Position numbers and translations under genes: made by a program | In this document: piece after piece, positions 25,984 through 35,872 of the stretch | Numbering within the stretch: the stretch's first letter is position 1 | How the letters are laid out: each line of letters starts with the position of its first letter | Notes under the pieces: model-generated | What the model was told of the DNA's origin: nothing | The model's input: only the letters and a program-made list of their open reading frames with translations | Databases searched by the model: none | From: Parietaria judaica | Taxonomy: Eukaryota; Streptophyta; Magnoliopsida; Rosales; Urticaceae | Direction: 5' to 3' | Assembly: GCA_954871525.1 (NCBI GenBank) | Contig: OX940872.1 | Coordinates: forward strand, 26,941,746-27,005,745 | DNA: 64,000 nucleotides

Positions 25984-28527
25984 ATGAGCAACAACGAAGT
26001 CGCAATCGTGAACGGGTCTGAGGTGAACAACCCAGATCCAAACACGGAATCAAGCAACCTACAGTCTCAGCTAGAGGCTAGCGCTGCAGAGAATCGAGAA
26101 TTGCGCCAGCGACTCGAATCTCTGGAAGCCAACCAAGCCCGAAATGAGCGTCGCCAAAACGCTAACCGGACTAATCCGGGACAAAGCTCTGGGAGTCAAG
26201 GCCGGACCGGGCTCGACGCTGTCCACTTCGACTTTGCCGATGTGGAAAATCCGCAAGCGCCAAGGCAAAACCAGCCCCGACTACCCAGCGGCCCTAGACC
26301 CGCGACGCCTCCCCCGCCTCCTGAAACAGGAACACCTCTTTTTACCCCCTTGACGGGCCTCTACCCGTCTAATGCGGGGAATGTTGCTTCGAGCAGTCAC
26401 CAATGCCCGGGACCCCAAAACCGACAATCGGGGTACGAGCAAAGCCGTAACATCAGCCAGGCCCTCAACGGCCACCCGGTCACGTACCCGAGGTATCCCA
26501 GCCCGGTGTACGGACAGGAACCCCTCCATGCTGTGCGTCCCGAACAAGCTCCCCAACGCACAGAATTGGAGGAACTCAAACGCTCAATGGCCGAAATGAA
26601 TGAGAAGCTCATTCACGTGCGCTCCCGCGTACACAGCGCCACTACCGCTGCCCCCGAGATAGAACGTCTAGTGGAGGAGGCAGAAAGGACACCCTTTAAG
26701 CCCGTCATAACTAACGTCATACTCAGGGAAGGCGGACGAGTATATGTGCCTAAGTACGACGGGACAACCGATCCCAAAGTACATTTGAGGTCCTTCAGGA
26801 TTGCGATGGGGCGAGCCCATCTGGAAGCGCACGAATTGGACGACGGGCGCTGCCAATACTTCTCTGAGAATTTGGTCGGCCCGGCGATGGAATGGTTCTC
26901 GAAACTTGAACCGCGTTCCATAGACAACTTCGGACAGCTAACGACCCTTTTTCTCAAACACTTTTCCATGTTTATGGAAACTGAGATCACGGCGGCGAAC
27001 CTCTATGCTTTACAGCAAGAGAGAGGAGAGCCCCTCAGAGCTTTCATGACCAGGTTCAAAAAGACCATGGTCAAAATAAACGGGATCAGTGACGAAACCG
27101 CCATAGCCGCTCTCACGGCCGGATTATGGTATGACTCGAAGTTCAAAATGGACATTGTCGTGAATCGTTACGACTCCATCGAAGACGTAATCCACAGATC
27201 ATCCAACTGGATCAGGCATGACGAAGAACTCGAAGCCATGCGAAGGAGACATGGGTCTCTACCCGTCCACCAGCGGAATACCGGGCCACCCGGGCAACAG
27301 CCGCCACCCAGGGCCGGGAATCACAGCATCCCGTTCAGGGGACAAAGGAATCCCCCTCCAGTCCAGAAGCACCCATTCCAAACCCAGAATCTGAGGGCCA
27401 ACAACGGACCGAACCCGCGAGGCCCATACGTTTTCAACGTAAATTCGGAAACCGCGGAGTCCGAAGAACAGATCGAGGCAGAAGAAACTCCTGGAGAAGT
27501 CCTGGTCAGCTCGAGAGACTTCCTACCATACAGCCACGAAGGTTTCCCAAAACACGACCCGAAAGCGTGGTGTAATTTCCACAAGGTATTCGGACATCAT
27601 ACGAAGAATTGTATGGTACTCCGTGCTCGCCTAGCGGAAAAGTACATCAATGGAGAGTTGGGGGAAATAAACTTCGGCAATGAGCTGAAAGGTGGGCAAC
27701 CGATCGAGCAAAGCCCTCCCCAAAATCAACACCAAACCGGCCAGAAAAGAGAAGAGCAACACAGAACGCCGCGCGAGAGCATACAGCCTAGCAAAAGAGG
27801 ACGAGTACACATGCTCGAGGAATCAGACGAGCAAACATACGAAGAAACGGAAAATTCCGGAGAGCAGCTCAGCGACATCCCCGAGCCCATCGGTAGAATC
27901 TACACTATCGTGGGAGGTTCCCAACTACATGGTAACTCGGTGAACTCCATCAAGGCCCATCAGAGGAGGCTCAAGGCCGGACCGGTAATCATACCGAGGC
28001 AAGAGCCAGACTTCGAGATCTCATTCAAAGATAGTGAAGCGGCCACACTGATTGGTCCGCACGACGATGCGTTGGTCGTCACACTCCTAGTTGCCTCGTA
28101 TACGATGGACAGGATCCTAATCGATAACGGGAGCTCAGTCGACGTGATCTTCCTGGAGCCATTGCTAAAACTGGGAGTAGAAGAAACAGAGATCAACAGA
28201 GAAGCCATCCCGCTAACCGGCTTCGATGGAGGAACCATCAATGCCATTGGCACGGTGCGACTGTCCATCGCAGCAGCGGGGGTCGGGAAGACAAAAAACT
28301 TCCTAGTGTTGGACTGCCCGTCAGTTTACAACATGATATTAGGAAGACCTTGGCTGCACATGATGAAGGCCGTACCGTCAACCTACCATCAACTAATACG
28401 CTTCCCGAATAGGGCGGGAAAAATCGTTGAAATCAAGGGAAATCAAAAGCAATCCAGAATTTGCTACATGAGCGCGTTCCGGAACATCCAGGCCGCCAAG
28501 GCCGGACAAGAGCGAACTACCGCATAG
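25984..28527 (+). CDS. gag-pro: Gag-protease polyprotein (847 aa), Tat-like Ty3/gypsy
   Basis: Structural capsid/nucleocapsid protein fused to the aspartic protease that processes the polyprotein. I start at the first ATG (25984, context AACATGAGC), 64 nt after the LTR; the frame is open upstream to a TTG but has no earlier ATG. Residues about 26-60 are heptad-like and charged (coiled coil). Residues about 75-190 are Pro/Gln-rich. Residues about 252-392 are the Retrotrans_gag capsid region (PKYDGTTDP onward). A CHHC zinc knuckle is at C530, H533, H538, C543. The protease active site is D714-N715-G716 in LIDNGSS, the form usual in Tat-like elements instead of DTG/DSG. ILGRPWLH near residue 785 is the conserved protease C-terminal motif. 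It ends at a UAG in phase with pol. The frame is intact. Confidence 0.93.
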   Translation: MSNNEVAIVNGSEVNNPDPNTESSNLQSQLEASAAENRELRQRLESLEANQARNERRQNANRTNPGQSSGSQGRTGLDAVHFDFADVENPQAPRQNQPRLPSGPRPATPPPPPETGTPLFTPLTGLYPSNAGNVASSSHQCPGPQNRQSGYEQSRNISQALNGHPVTYPRYPSPVYGQEPLHAVRPEQAPQRTELEELKRSMAEMNEKLIHVRSRVHSATTAAPEIERLVEEAERTPFKPVITNVILREGGRVYVPKYDGTTDPKVHLRSFRIAMGRAHLEAHELDDGRCQYFSENLVGPAMEWFSKLEPRSIDNFGQLTTLFLKHFSMFMETEITAANLYALQQERGEPLRAFMTRFKKTMVKINGISDETAIAALTAGLWYDSKFKMDIVVNRYDSIEDVIHRSSNWIRHDEELEAMRRRHGSLPVHQRNTGPPGQQPPPRAGNHSIPFRGQRNPPPVQKHPFQTQNLRANNGPNPRGPYVFNVNSETAESEEQIEAEETPGEVLVSSRDFLPYSHEGFPKHDPKAWCNFHKVFGHHTKNCMVLRARLAEKYINGELGEINFGNELKGGQPIEQSPPQNQHQTGQKREEQHRTPRESIQPSKRGRVHMLEESDEQTYEETENSGEQLSDIPEPIGRIYTIVGGSQLHGNSVNSIKAHQRRLKAGPVIIPRQEPDFEISFKDSEAATLIGPHDDALVVTLLVASYTMDRILIDNGSSVDVIFLEPLLKLGVEETEINREAIPLTGFDGGTINAIGTVRLSIAAAGVGKTKNFLVLDCPSVYNMILGRPWLHMMKAVPSTYHQLIRFPNRAGKIVEIKGNQKQSRICYMSAFRNIQAAKAGQERTTA

Positions 28528-28533
28528 CAATTA
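28525..28533 (+). promoter_or_regulatory. Predicted leaky stop: UAG CAA UUA readthrough signal between gag-pro and pol
   Basis: The gag-pro stop is followed in the same frame by CAA UUA and then the pol frame (next codon AUG). UAG-CAA-UUA is identical to the tobacco mosaic virus replicase readthrough signal and fits the general UAG-CARYYA rule. An A precedes the stop, as favoured. There is no frame change between gag-pro and pol, so readthrough would give a Gag-Pro-Pol fusion. Alternatively pol may start at AUG 28534, or the UAG may be a decayed Gln codon like the two TAA codons downstream. Confidence 0.72.
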
Positions 28534-29631
28534 ATGGCGGTAGACGAAAAAGAGGACGACGGACAGGAAAGGACCACCGATACGGACGGACCTAACCTGG
28601 AAATGACGGTCCAAGTCCAGATCGACCCCGACAACCCAGACCACCGGGTAGGAATCGGGAAAGGACTAGACAATAACGTCAGAAAAGATCTCCTCAAATT
28701 TCTGACCAAAAATCGGGATTGTTTTGCTTGGTCTCACAAGGATATGCCCGGCATAGACCCAAGCATCACAACCCATCGCTTAAATGTAGACCCGAGCTAC
28801 AAGCCGGTGAAACAAAAAAGGCGAAAGCTAGGCCCGGACAGGGCCCAAGCCGTAAACGAAGAAGTCACAAAACTGCTGCAAACCGGATCCATCAGGGAAG
28901 TAAAATACCCGGACTGGTTAGCAAATACAGTGATCGTGAAGAAGAAAAACGGGAAGGCTAGAGTTTGCATCGACTTTACCGACCTGAACAAAGCTTGTCC
29001 AAAAGACAGTTTCCCGATGCCCCATATCGACCATCTGGTCGAAGCAACATGTGGGCACGAACTACTGTCATTCATGGACGCATTCTCGGGATACAATCAG
29101 ATCCTAATGCACCCCGAGGACCAAGAAAAAACGGCATTCATAACCGATAGAGGAATATACTGTTACAAAGTTATGCCCTTCGGACTGAAAAACGCCGGAG
29201 CCACATATCAAAGATTGGTCAACCAAATGTTCGCCGAACAACTCGGTAAAACTATGGAAGTCTACATCGATGATATGTTGGTAAAGTCCTCCCAAGCAAC
29301 GGATCACGTGACCCACCTAGAAGACTGCTTCAACATACTGCGAAAGTATCAAATGAAGCTCAACCCGACGAAATGCACCTTCGGGGTAACTTTAGGAAAA
29401 TTCCTAGGTTATCTGGTCACACAGCGAGGTATAGAAGCCAATCCCGACCAGATAAATGCCCTCCAGAACATGCCCTCCCCAAGGACTGTTCGAGAGACGC
29501 AAAGGCTGACTGGGAGAATCGCCGCTCTTAACCGGTTCATATCAAGAGCCACGGACAAATGTTTACCCTTCTACAAAATTTTGAAAGGTAATAAAAAGTT
29601 CGAATGGACCGAAGAGTGCGAAGAGGCCTTT

Positions 29632-29634
29632 TAA
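29632..29634 (+). other. Nonsense codon 1 in pol (TAA)
   Basis: GAGGCCTTT TAA AAGCTG: the frame continues unchanged after the stop. The position normally holds Gln after EEAF in related elements, so a single C-to-T change is the simplest explanation. Confidence 0.88.
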
Positions 29635-30258
29635 AAGCTGAAAAGGTACCTCTCCACCCCACCAATACTCACCAGACCAATCTTGGGAGAGCCATTGTTT
29701 TTATACCTGGCTGTCTCACCATCGGCGGTGAGTGGAGTAATCGTGAGAGAGGACCGCGGAGAACAAAAGCCGATCTTCTACATCAGCAAATCTTTGGAAG
29801 ACGCTGAAACCAGATACCCGGCAATAGAAAAACTCGCGCTGGCAATGATAACCGCAGCGAGGAAGCTTCGGCCTTACTTTCAATCCCATACCATCATGGT
29901 AATGACGACCCAACCTTTGAGAATCATCCTCCACAGCCCGAATCAATCGGGAAGGCTCACGAAATGGGCCGTCGAACTGAGCGAATTCGACATAGAATAC
30001 AAGATCCGAACCTGTGCGAAATCACAAGTATTGGCTGACTTTCTCATCGAATTACCAGCCGACGGTTCAAAAGAGGGCCACGAGGACGGAGAATGGAAAC
30101 TCGAAGTCGACGGCGCGTCAAACCAAGGCGGATCCGGGATCGGAATTCGTTTGATATCCCCCACGGGAGAAGTGTTGGAACAATCATTTCGATTGAAATT
30201 CCACGCGACAAACAACGAGACCGAGTACGAGGCCCTCATCGCCGGCCTCAAACTAGCA

Positions 30259-30261
30259 TAA
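30259..30261 (+). other. Nonsense codon 2 in pol (TAA)
   Basis: AAACTAGCA TAA GCCGTGGGA: the frame continues to the integrase end. Related proteins have LAQ here, so this is again consistent with CAA to TAA. Confidence 0.88.
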
Positions 30262-31834
30262 GCCGTGGGAGCCCGGAAGGTAAGGGCCCACTCCGACTCA
30301 AAACTAGTTACCAGTCAGATCAGTGGCGAGTATGCTACCCGAGATGACAGGATGGAAAAATACCTCTCGGTAGTAAAAGGCTTAATTCAACAATTCGAAC
30401 ACGTCGAAATAGTCCAAATACCGAGGAGTGAAAACGCGTCAGCAGACGCACTGGCCGGTTTAGCTTCGACTTCGGACCCCGAGGTCAAAAGGATAATCCC
30501 GGTCGAAACGATAGACGAACCTAGCGTAACCCGCGAAGTTTGCAATATCCAAATGGAAGAAGATGATTGGAGGACCCCAATCATTAACTACATCCTGACC
30601 GGAGCCAAACCTCGAGACAAGCAAAAAGCTAGGAAACTAAGGATCCAAAGCGCTAGATTTTGCATAATCGGGGAAAAATTGTACAAACGTAGCTATACCG
30701 GACCCAACCTAAGGTGCCTAGGAAAGACCGAAGCTCAAATAGTACTTCACGAAATCCATTCAGGAGAATGCGGCAACCATTCGGGAGGAAGATCTTTCGC
30801 AAACAAAGCAAAAAGGCAAGGTTTTTTCTGGGCCACTATGTTGGCGGACAGTGAAAACTACGCCAAAAGCTGCGACAAATGCCAAAGACACTCCCCGTCC
30901 ATACATAGACCAGCAGAAGAACTCTCATCAGTCTCAGTCCCGTACCCGTTCATGAAATGGTCCATGGACATAGTAGGACCGTTCCCCCTGGCCCCGGCCG
31001 GGAAGAGGTTTCTACTCGTCGTGACCGACTACTTCTCAAAATGGGTAGAGGCAGAATCATACGCAAACATTAAAGATGTTGATGTAGAAAATTTCCTATG
31101 GAAAAACATCATCAGTAGATTCGGCCTCCCAAAAGAGATAATAGCTGATAATGGACCACAATTCATTTCAACGAAATTCCAGAACTTCTGCATAAACTGG
31201 AAAATATCCTTGAACACGTCCACTCCGAGATATCCTCAAGGCAATGGTCAAGCCGAAGTAGCTAACCGGGTAATAGTGGACGGAATCAAAAGACGCCTAG
31301 ACACCAAAAAGGGACGATGGGCAGACGAGCTCATAGGAGTCCTTTGGTCCTACAGAACTACCCCGCGTAGGGCCACAGGGGAAACCCCTTTCTCAATGGT
31401 ACACGGCACTGAGGCCGTAATACCAGCAGAGATAGAGACACTCAGCCTTCGAAGGGAATTCACCCCTTTGAACGCAGAACTCAACGACGAAATGAGGGAA
31501 GACCAGCTCGACTACATCGACGAAAGACGAGAACAAGCTTTGATAAGAATTGCTAACTATCAAAACTCGATAGCTAGGTACTATAATTCAAAGGTCAAAC
31601 GTCGAAAATTCATAGTGGGAGAGTTGGTCCTCCGAAAAGTTTTCCAGAACACCGCCGAGCTAAATGCGGGCAAGCTCGGGGCTAACTGGGAAGGACCTTA
31701 CATCGTCACCGAAGTAGTAAAACCTGGAGTATACCGGCTAGCCACTCCGGACGGAACAAGAGTCCTCCGCAGCTGGAATGCCATGCACTTAAGGAAATAC
31801 TACGCCTAACCCGACCTACCCGGTCTCCCCTGAA

Positions 31835-31872
31835 CTACGTAATGACTTGATCCCCAAATTTGGGGTACGTAG
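31835..31872 (+). promoter_or_regulatory. Post-pol palindromic motif
   Basis: CTACGTA (31835-31841) is matched by its reverse complement TACGTAG (31866-31872), enclosing the perfect 14-bp palindrome CCCCAAATTTGGGG (31852-31865). A CTACGTA...TACGTAGGCAGC arrangement just after integrase recurs in plant Tat-like elements in my recollection. Its role is unknown; RNA folding for packaging or 3'-end definition is possible. Confidence 0.6.
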
Positions 31873-31996
31873 GCAGCCCATCCTAAACAATGGGCGCAGT
31901 CTCAGTCCGAACCCAAAACCGAATAGGCCCGAGAATCATGAATCGTAAGACTCAATAGAACCGGCCTAAAAGGAAAAATGTCCCGAAACTCCCGTC

Positions 31997-32258
31997 AAGG
32001 CGACAGGCCTACCCGAGTAACAGACCCATCACCTAAGGTAACAAACCTACCCGGGTAACAAACCCATCGCATAAGGTAACAAACCTATTCGGGTAACAAA
32101 CCCCCACATAAGGTAACAAACCTACCCGGGTAACAAACCCATTGCATAAGGCAACAAGCCTACCCGGGTGACTGACCCGTCATATAAGGCAACAAGCCTA
32201 TCCGGGTAACAAACCTAACCGGGCTTCAAACCCGTCCCTTAAGGCAACAAGCCTAACC
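31997..32258 (+). repeat. 38-bp minisatellite in the element 3' region (about 7 units)
   Basis: Units start with AAGG at 31997, 32035, 32073, 32110, 32148, 32186 and 32241. Spacing is 38 bp, with one 37 and one 55. The core reads AACAAACCTACCCGGGTAAC, with scattered substitutions. Tat-lineage elements are known for variable tandem repeats between pol and the 3' LTR. Confidence 0.88.
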
Positions 32259-32715
32259 CTCTCGAAAAAATATGTAACAATATACATCTGGTTTTTACAA
32301 ACGTGTTTTTCAGAAAGCACGACCTGCGGAATATTGTGATGAACGGACAGAACAGACTAGACGAGAAGTGTCAAAGGAGCACAACTACAAAAGGTACCCG
32401 TGCATTTTTTATACTTAGCAGATTTTAAACTTTCAATCTTTTGTTATTTATCCTAGCATACGATAAGACGTTCGGAACCTCAGATAGAAAAGTATATATA
32501 GAAAAATACGATTAGCAAATTAACTCAGAAACATAGACGAGTAGAGTATGGAAAAAACGTACGAGCATAGCATAAAATAGAAATAAGCAAAGGCCCTAAC
32601 CACGGGCATATCCAAAACCTTACAAAAAAGGGTTCAAGTCGCCGTAGACTTGCCCATGAAAATTGTTTTGGCCTGAGGCCTTATTAATTAAAAAACAAAA
32701 AAAATGGGGGACACT

Positions 32716-35567
32716 CTATGTGTCAACCCCGGGTACCCCCACGACCTCTCGGTCCTCCTCATCCTCCTTCTCTTCTCCTTCTCCTTCGCCGGCTTGGGCT
32801 CCATGCTCGACAGTCTCCTCGGCAACGGCGGGCTCACCCAGGATCGGCTCTTCAGGGGCGACGGTCTCTTCGGCAGCGGCGGGCTCGTTCGGGGTCGGCT
32901 CTTCGAGGATCACCTCCTCGGTATCGGCAACGGCGGGCAAGGTGGGCTCACCAATGACGGCCTCTCCGGCCACGGGATCTTCAACGACGGGCTCGACGGC
33001 GGGATCTTCGGAAGCGGACTCCTTGGCGGATGATTGCTCGGACCGAAGGGTCAGATCTACAAGAGGAACATCGGTCAGCTCGGCATCTGGAGACAGAGCC
33101 GGAGACCCTATCAGCGGTGCCGGAACCGCGTCCAAGAGAGCTTGGTAGCGAGCAGCGTTGCCTTCTAGGACCTCCTTCTCAGCCTCGAAATCTTGGACGT
33201 TGCCGTCAATGATGTCTTGGATCAGCTCGAGGAAACCTTCGGCTTGATCCAAGCAACTGTTGTCAGCAGCCGTACCTTTGTACCACGCGATTAGCGCATC
33301 CCTTTCCTCCACCTTTCGGCGATATCGGGCACGGACTGGCTTCTTCTCAGCTTCGCGATCAGCGGATCGTTGCCGGGCTTCAGCCAGCTCGGCAGCAAGG
33401 CGCTGCACGTCCTCCTTCAAGGCCAAGGCCTCCTCCTCCTTCCTCTTGGCCAACTCCTCTGCCCGTCCCTTGGCCGCGTCAGAGGCCAGCATCTGCCTGG
33501 CGGCCGCCTCGCTCACGCCTTGAGCCTCCTCAATCGTCCGGGTAGCGTTTGACAGCTTCTCCAGGAGATCGACGACCGTATTCCCAAGCCCCTTGATCCG
33601 AGCATCACAGGCGGCGACCTTCTTGCCCATCACAATGATCTGATCCGCCTTCTCCCGGATGCCCTGCACGGCATCAGCCAACTCCCTCTCCTTCAGCGCA
33701 AGCTGCTCGGAGGCTTGCGCGCCCTCTTTAGCCTCATACAATTGGTCCTCATAATCGAGGACCATATCGTTGATGGAGGCGACGAGCTGCACGTCCAAAA
33801 ACCAAAGTTAGAAAAACGCAAGGAATAAAATAAGCACCCAAATCTAAAGCCGGCAAAACTTACCAGAGTTGTAGCCGCAGCCATATCCTTGTACGGCCTC
33901 TTCTCCGCAATACTCCTGGGGACCCTGCCGACCCCACCATTAGTAATCTGCCGGAGAAGACCGGCCGCCACCTTGGGTGCCTTGTGGAGACCCTTGTCCC
34001 CCATCCAGGTGCACCCCGCCTTCCGGGAGACCATTTTCTCCCTAGCTTGCCCGTCAACCACCGGGGGAGCCAACCCCGTCTCCCTCGCCTCACCTCGGGA
34101 GGCCTCCTTCGGGCGTTCGCTCTCCCGAGCAACCCCCTTACCCTTCTCCAAGGCCCTCGCGCCTCCTTTCGGGACCGAGTCCCTCCTCACCACCTCCTTC
34201 GGGGCCGGATCCCCCTTCGCCTTCTTCCGGACCCCAGAGTCCCCTCCTTCGTGCGGCCTCTTCGCGGCCACCTCTGAGCCCGTCATCGGGGCAGCTCCGT
34301 CCTGAGAAGGACGAATCACGTCCTTGGAAGGACGAGCAGGAGCAGAAGAAGGGGCAACCTCCCTCTCCGAAGGCCTCGCCAAAGGCGTGACCTCCGGGGT
34401 GCTCTCCCCGTCGTCGGAAAGTTCGACGACATCCTTCTTCTTGGTCGCCCCAGAGGCGACCTCAGCAAGAGGCTCCCGAGCAGGAGTCTCCTCCTTCCTC
34501 CTACTCGTCTCTTGACGAGCAGCCTTGGCCGGCGCAGATGCGCCAGGCCCCCTCTCCTCAACCCGTCTGCTCGTCTCCTGACAAACAGCTCCAGCAGAAG
34601 CCGAACCTCCGGTTTGACCTTCCTGCCTCCGCTTCTGACGAAGACTCTGACCCTTCGGGCAAAGAGCGTCCATATCCTCTACACGTTAAAAATCCATACT
34701 TAAAAAAAAAATAGACAAATACGAAACAAAGCCAAAAAGATAGATTTAAGAATCATACCCGGAAATTCCTCCTCGTCAGGCTCAACCCAAAGCCCGGTAG
34801 CTTCGAACCTCTCTTTTGTGAAGTTCGACCACAGCTCCGGACCGTTAGGGAACAACTTCCTCTTCAAAGCCTTCCACTCCTCCGTAATCGGACGAGACTT
34901 AGGCTTCTCAGGGTCCTCGACTGCACAAGATGAAAACAAGAAATTAGCAAACACATAAAAACAGCCGAATAGAAAAAAAATAGAAAACCTAACCCAGAAC
35001 CTTACCTATCTCGTGGACCCATTCATTCCTATAGCCCGGCCAAGAACCGAGCGTTTCCTGACCGGCCATGAAGAAGAAATACTTGTGGGTCCAAGCACTC
35101 TCCTTCTTGGGAAGACCGGTTATGATCTCCCCTTCCTTGACGGATAGGAAAAACCTACCCTTGGCCTGACCGTTGGCCTTGATGACCAAACCCGTCAACA
35201 AGTCCCAGATTGTAAGTGAGTACAAACATTCGTGGGACCGGACAAGCAAGGCCATCAAGATCCGGATAGAATTAGGGCTAAGCTGCCCGATAGAAACCCC
35301 TAGATAACTAAGGTACTTTAGGATGAGCTCGGGAATAGGAAATCTAAGCCCCCCGGACTCAAAAAACCTCTGGTATACACAGATCCAGCCGTCCGAGTTC
35401 TGCTCGTCGGCATGTTCATCTGGACCCGGCAACCTAAGCTCTATCGACAAAGGTATCTTATACTCTACCCGGATCCTAACCAGATCCTTAGGTTTCAGAA
35501 CTGACTTAGGAGAATCTGTAGTCAGAAACTCCGTTTGCCATTTCGAGACCGTCTTCTTAGGACCCAT
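32716..35567 (-). CDS. Antisense four-exon gene carried by the retrotransposon (869 aa; Transposase_28-like N-terminus, C-terminal coiled coil)
   Basis: Exons on the minus strand: 35567-35006, 34920-34759, 34678-33864, 33786-32716 (562, 162, 815 and 1071 nt; 870 codons with stop). Phases join exactly (1, 1, 0) and every intron is GT-AG. The ATG at 35565-35567 opens MGPKKTV. Exon 1 resembles the plant 'putative gypsy type transposon' (Transposase_28/plant mobile domain-like) region: FFESGGLRFPIPELI, then LSPNSIRILMALL. Exon 2 is short and basic/aromatic. Exon 3 is low-complexity with basic, NLS-like patches (RQKRRQ, RKKAKG) and a repeated QETSRR. Exon 4 starts with a coiled coil (about residues 530-690) and ends in a Glu/Pro-rich acidic tail with repeated EEP and GEP. 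No stop or frameshift is present, unlike pol. Tat-lineage elements often carry antisense ORFs; function is unknown. The domain call is from pattern memory. Confidence 0.85.
33787..33863 (-). other. Intron 3 of the antisense gene (77 bp)
   Basis: Minus-strand donor ACTCTG|GTAAGT and acceptor GACGTGCAG|CTCGTC, phase 0. The 5' splice site is a full consensus GTAAGT. It joins the low-complexity exon 3 to the coiled-coil exon 4. Confidence 0.86.
34679..34758 (-). other. Intron 2 of the antisense gene (80 bp)
   Basis: Minus-strand donor CCGG|GTATGA and acceptor AACGTGTAG|AGGATATGG. It splits a codon after its first base (G|AG, Glu). The interior is A/T-rich, as is typical of plant introns. Confidence 0.83.
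34921..35005 (-). other. Intron 1 of the antisense gene (85 bp)
   Basis: Minus-strand donor ATAG|GTAAGG and acceptor TTGTGCAG|TCGAG. It splits a codon after its first base (G|TC, Val). The reading frame of exon 2 matches without adjustment. Confidence 0.85.
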
Positions 35568-35862
35568 CTTATAAAGATATTTTAGAAAAAACCGAAAGAA
35601 ATCTAGACGAGCACAAAACCCAGAAACTGGAAAATATAGAAATCCAAGAAAACAGAAAAAGCAATATCTAGAAACCTAGCACAATCCTCTAACAGACTCA
35701 CAAAAGAAACATACGAAGAAGAAAGGAAGAACCTGGATCTCTAGACACGAAGACAGACCTCAAAATTCCTTCGACAATGGCGATATGCAGAGCTTCTCTC
35801 TCTAAAACTCAAAGCTTTTCTCTCTCTAAAAATTCGAAAATAACATTCGAATACCAAACAGA

Positions 35863-35872
35863 GTATATATAG
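35863..35872 (-). promoter_or_regulatory. TATA box of the antisense gene
   Basis: Minus strand CTATATATAC, about 295 nt upstream of the antisense ATG. A start about 30 nt downstream (near 35835) would give a leader of roughly 265 nt, rich in GA repeats as in many plant 5' UTRs. It is the clearest TATA in the interval. Confidence 0.6.

Larger units (their letters stand above)
28534..31809 (+). pseudogene. pol: Pol: reverse transcriptase, two RNase H domains, integrase; broken by two nonsense codons
   Basis: One frame of 1092 codons, numbered from the AUG at 28534, although it is probably translated by readthrough. The RT catalytic YIDD is residues 244-247. The gypsy-type RNase H follows (about 384-510), and the usual catalytic Asp motif is replaced by LYLAVSPS, so it is probably inactive. 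A second, archaeal-type RNase H has D526 (VDGAS), E564, D588 (HSDS) and D638. Integrase has H742/H749/C780/C783, then D812, D872 and E908 (D-D-35-E), and a GPY module at 1054-1056. There is no chromodomain. TAA stops interrupt at 29632-29634 (codon 367, end of the RT region) and 30259-30261 (codon 576, inside the second RNase H). Both sit where the family has Gln, so CAA-to-TAA changes are likely. There is no frameshift. This copy is non-functional unless complemented. Confidence 0.93.
31810..32715 (+). other. Noncoding 3' region between pol and the antisense gene
   Basis: About 0.9 kb without a credible gene. It holds a palindromic motif shortly after the pol stop (31835-31872), a 38-bp minisatellite (31997-32258) and then AT-richer sequence up to the stop of the antisense gene. 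On the minus strand no exact AATAAA follows that stop; AATAAG (complement of 32680-32685) is the nearest match. Confidence 0.75.

Noticed and set aside
26071..28709. Minus- and alternate-frame ORFs overlapping gag and pol
   Set aside because: Shadows of the recognised coding frame, with low-complexity composition and no independent domain.
32663..34703. Plus-strand Ser/Pro/Leu-rich ORFs opposite the antisense gene
   Set aside because: They are complements of the coiled-coil and low-complexity exons. The minus-strand reading has exon phasing, splice sites and a domain.
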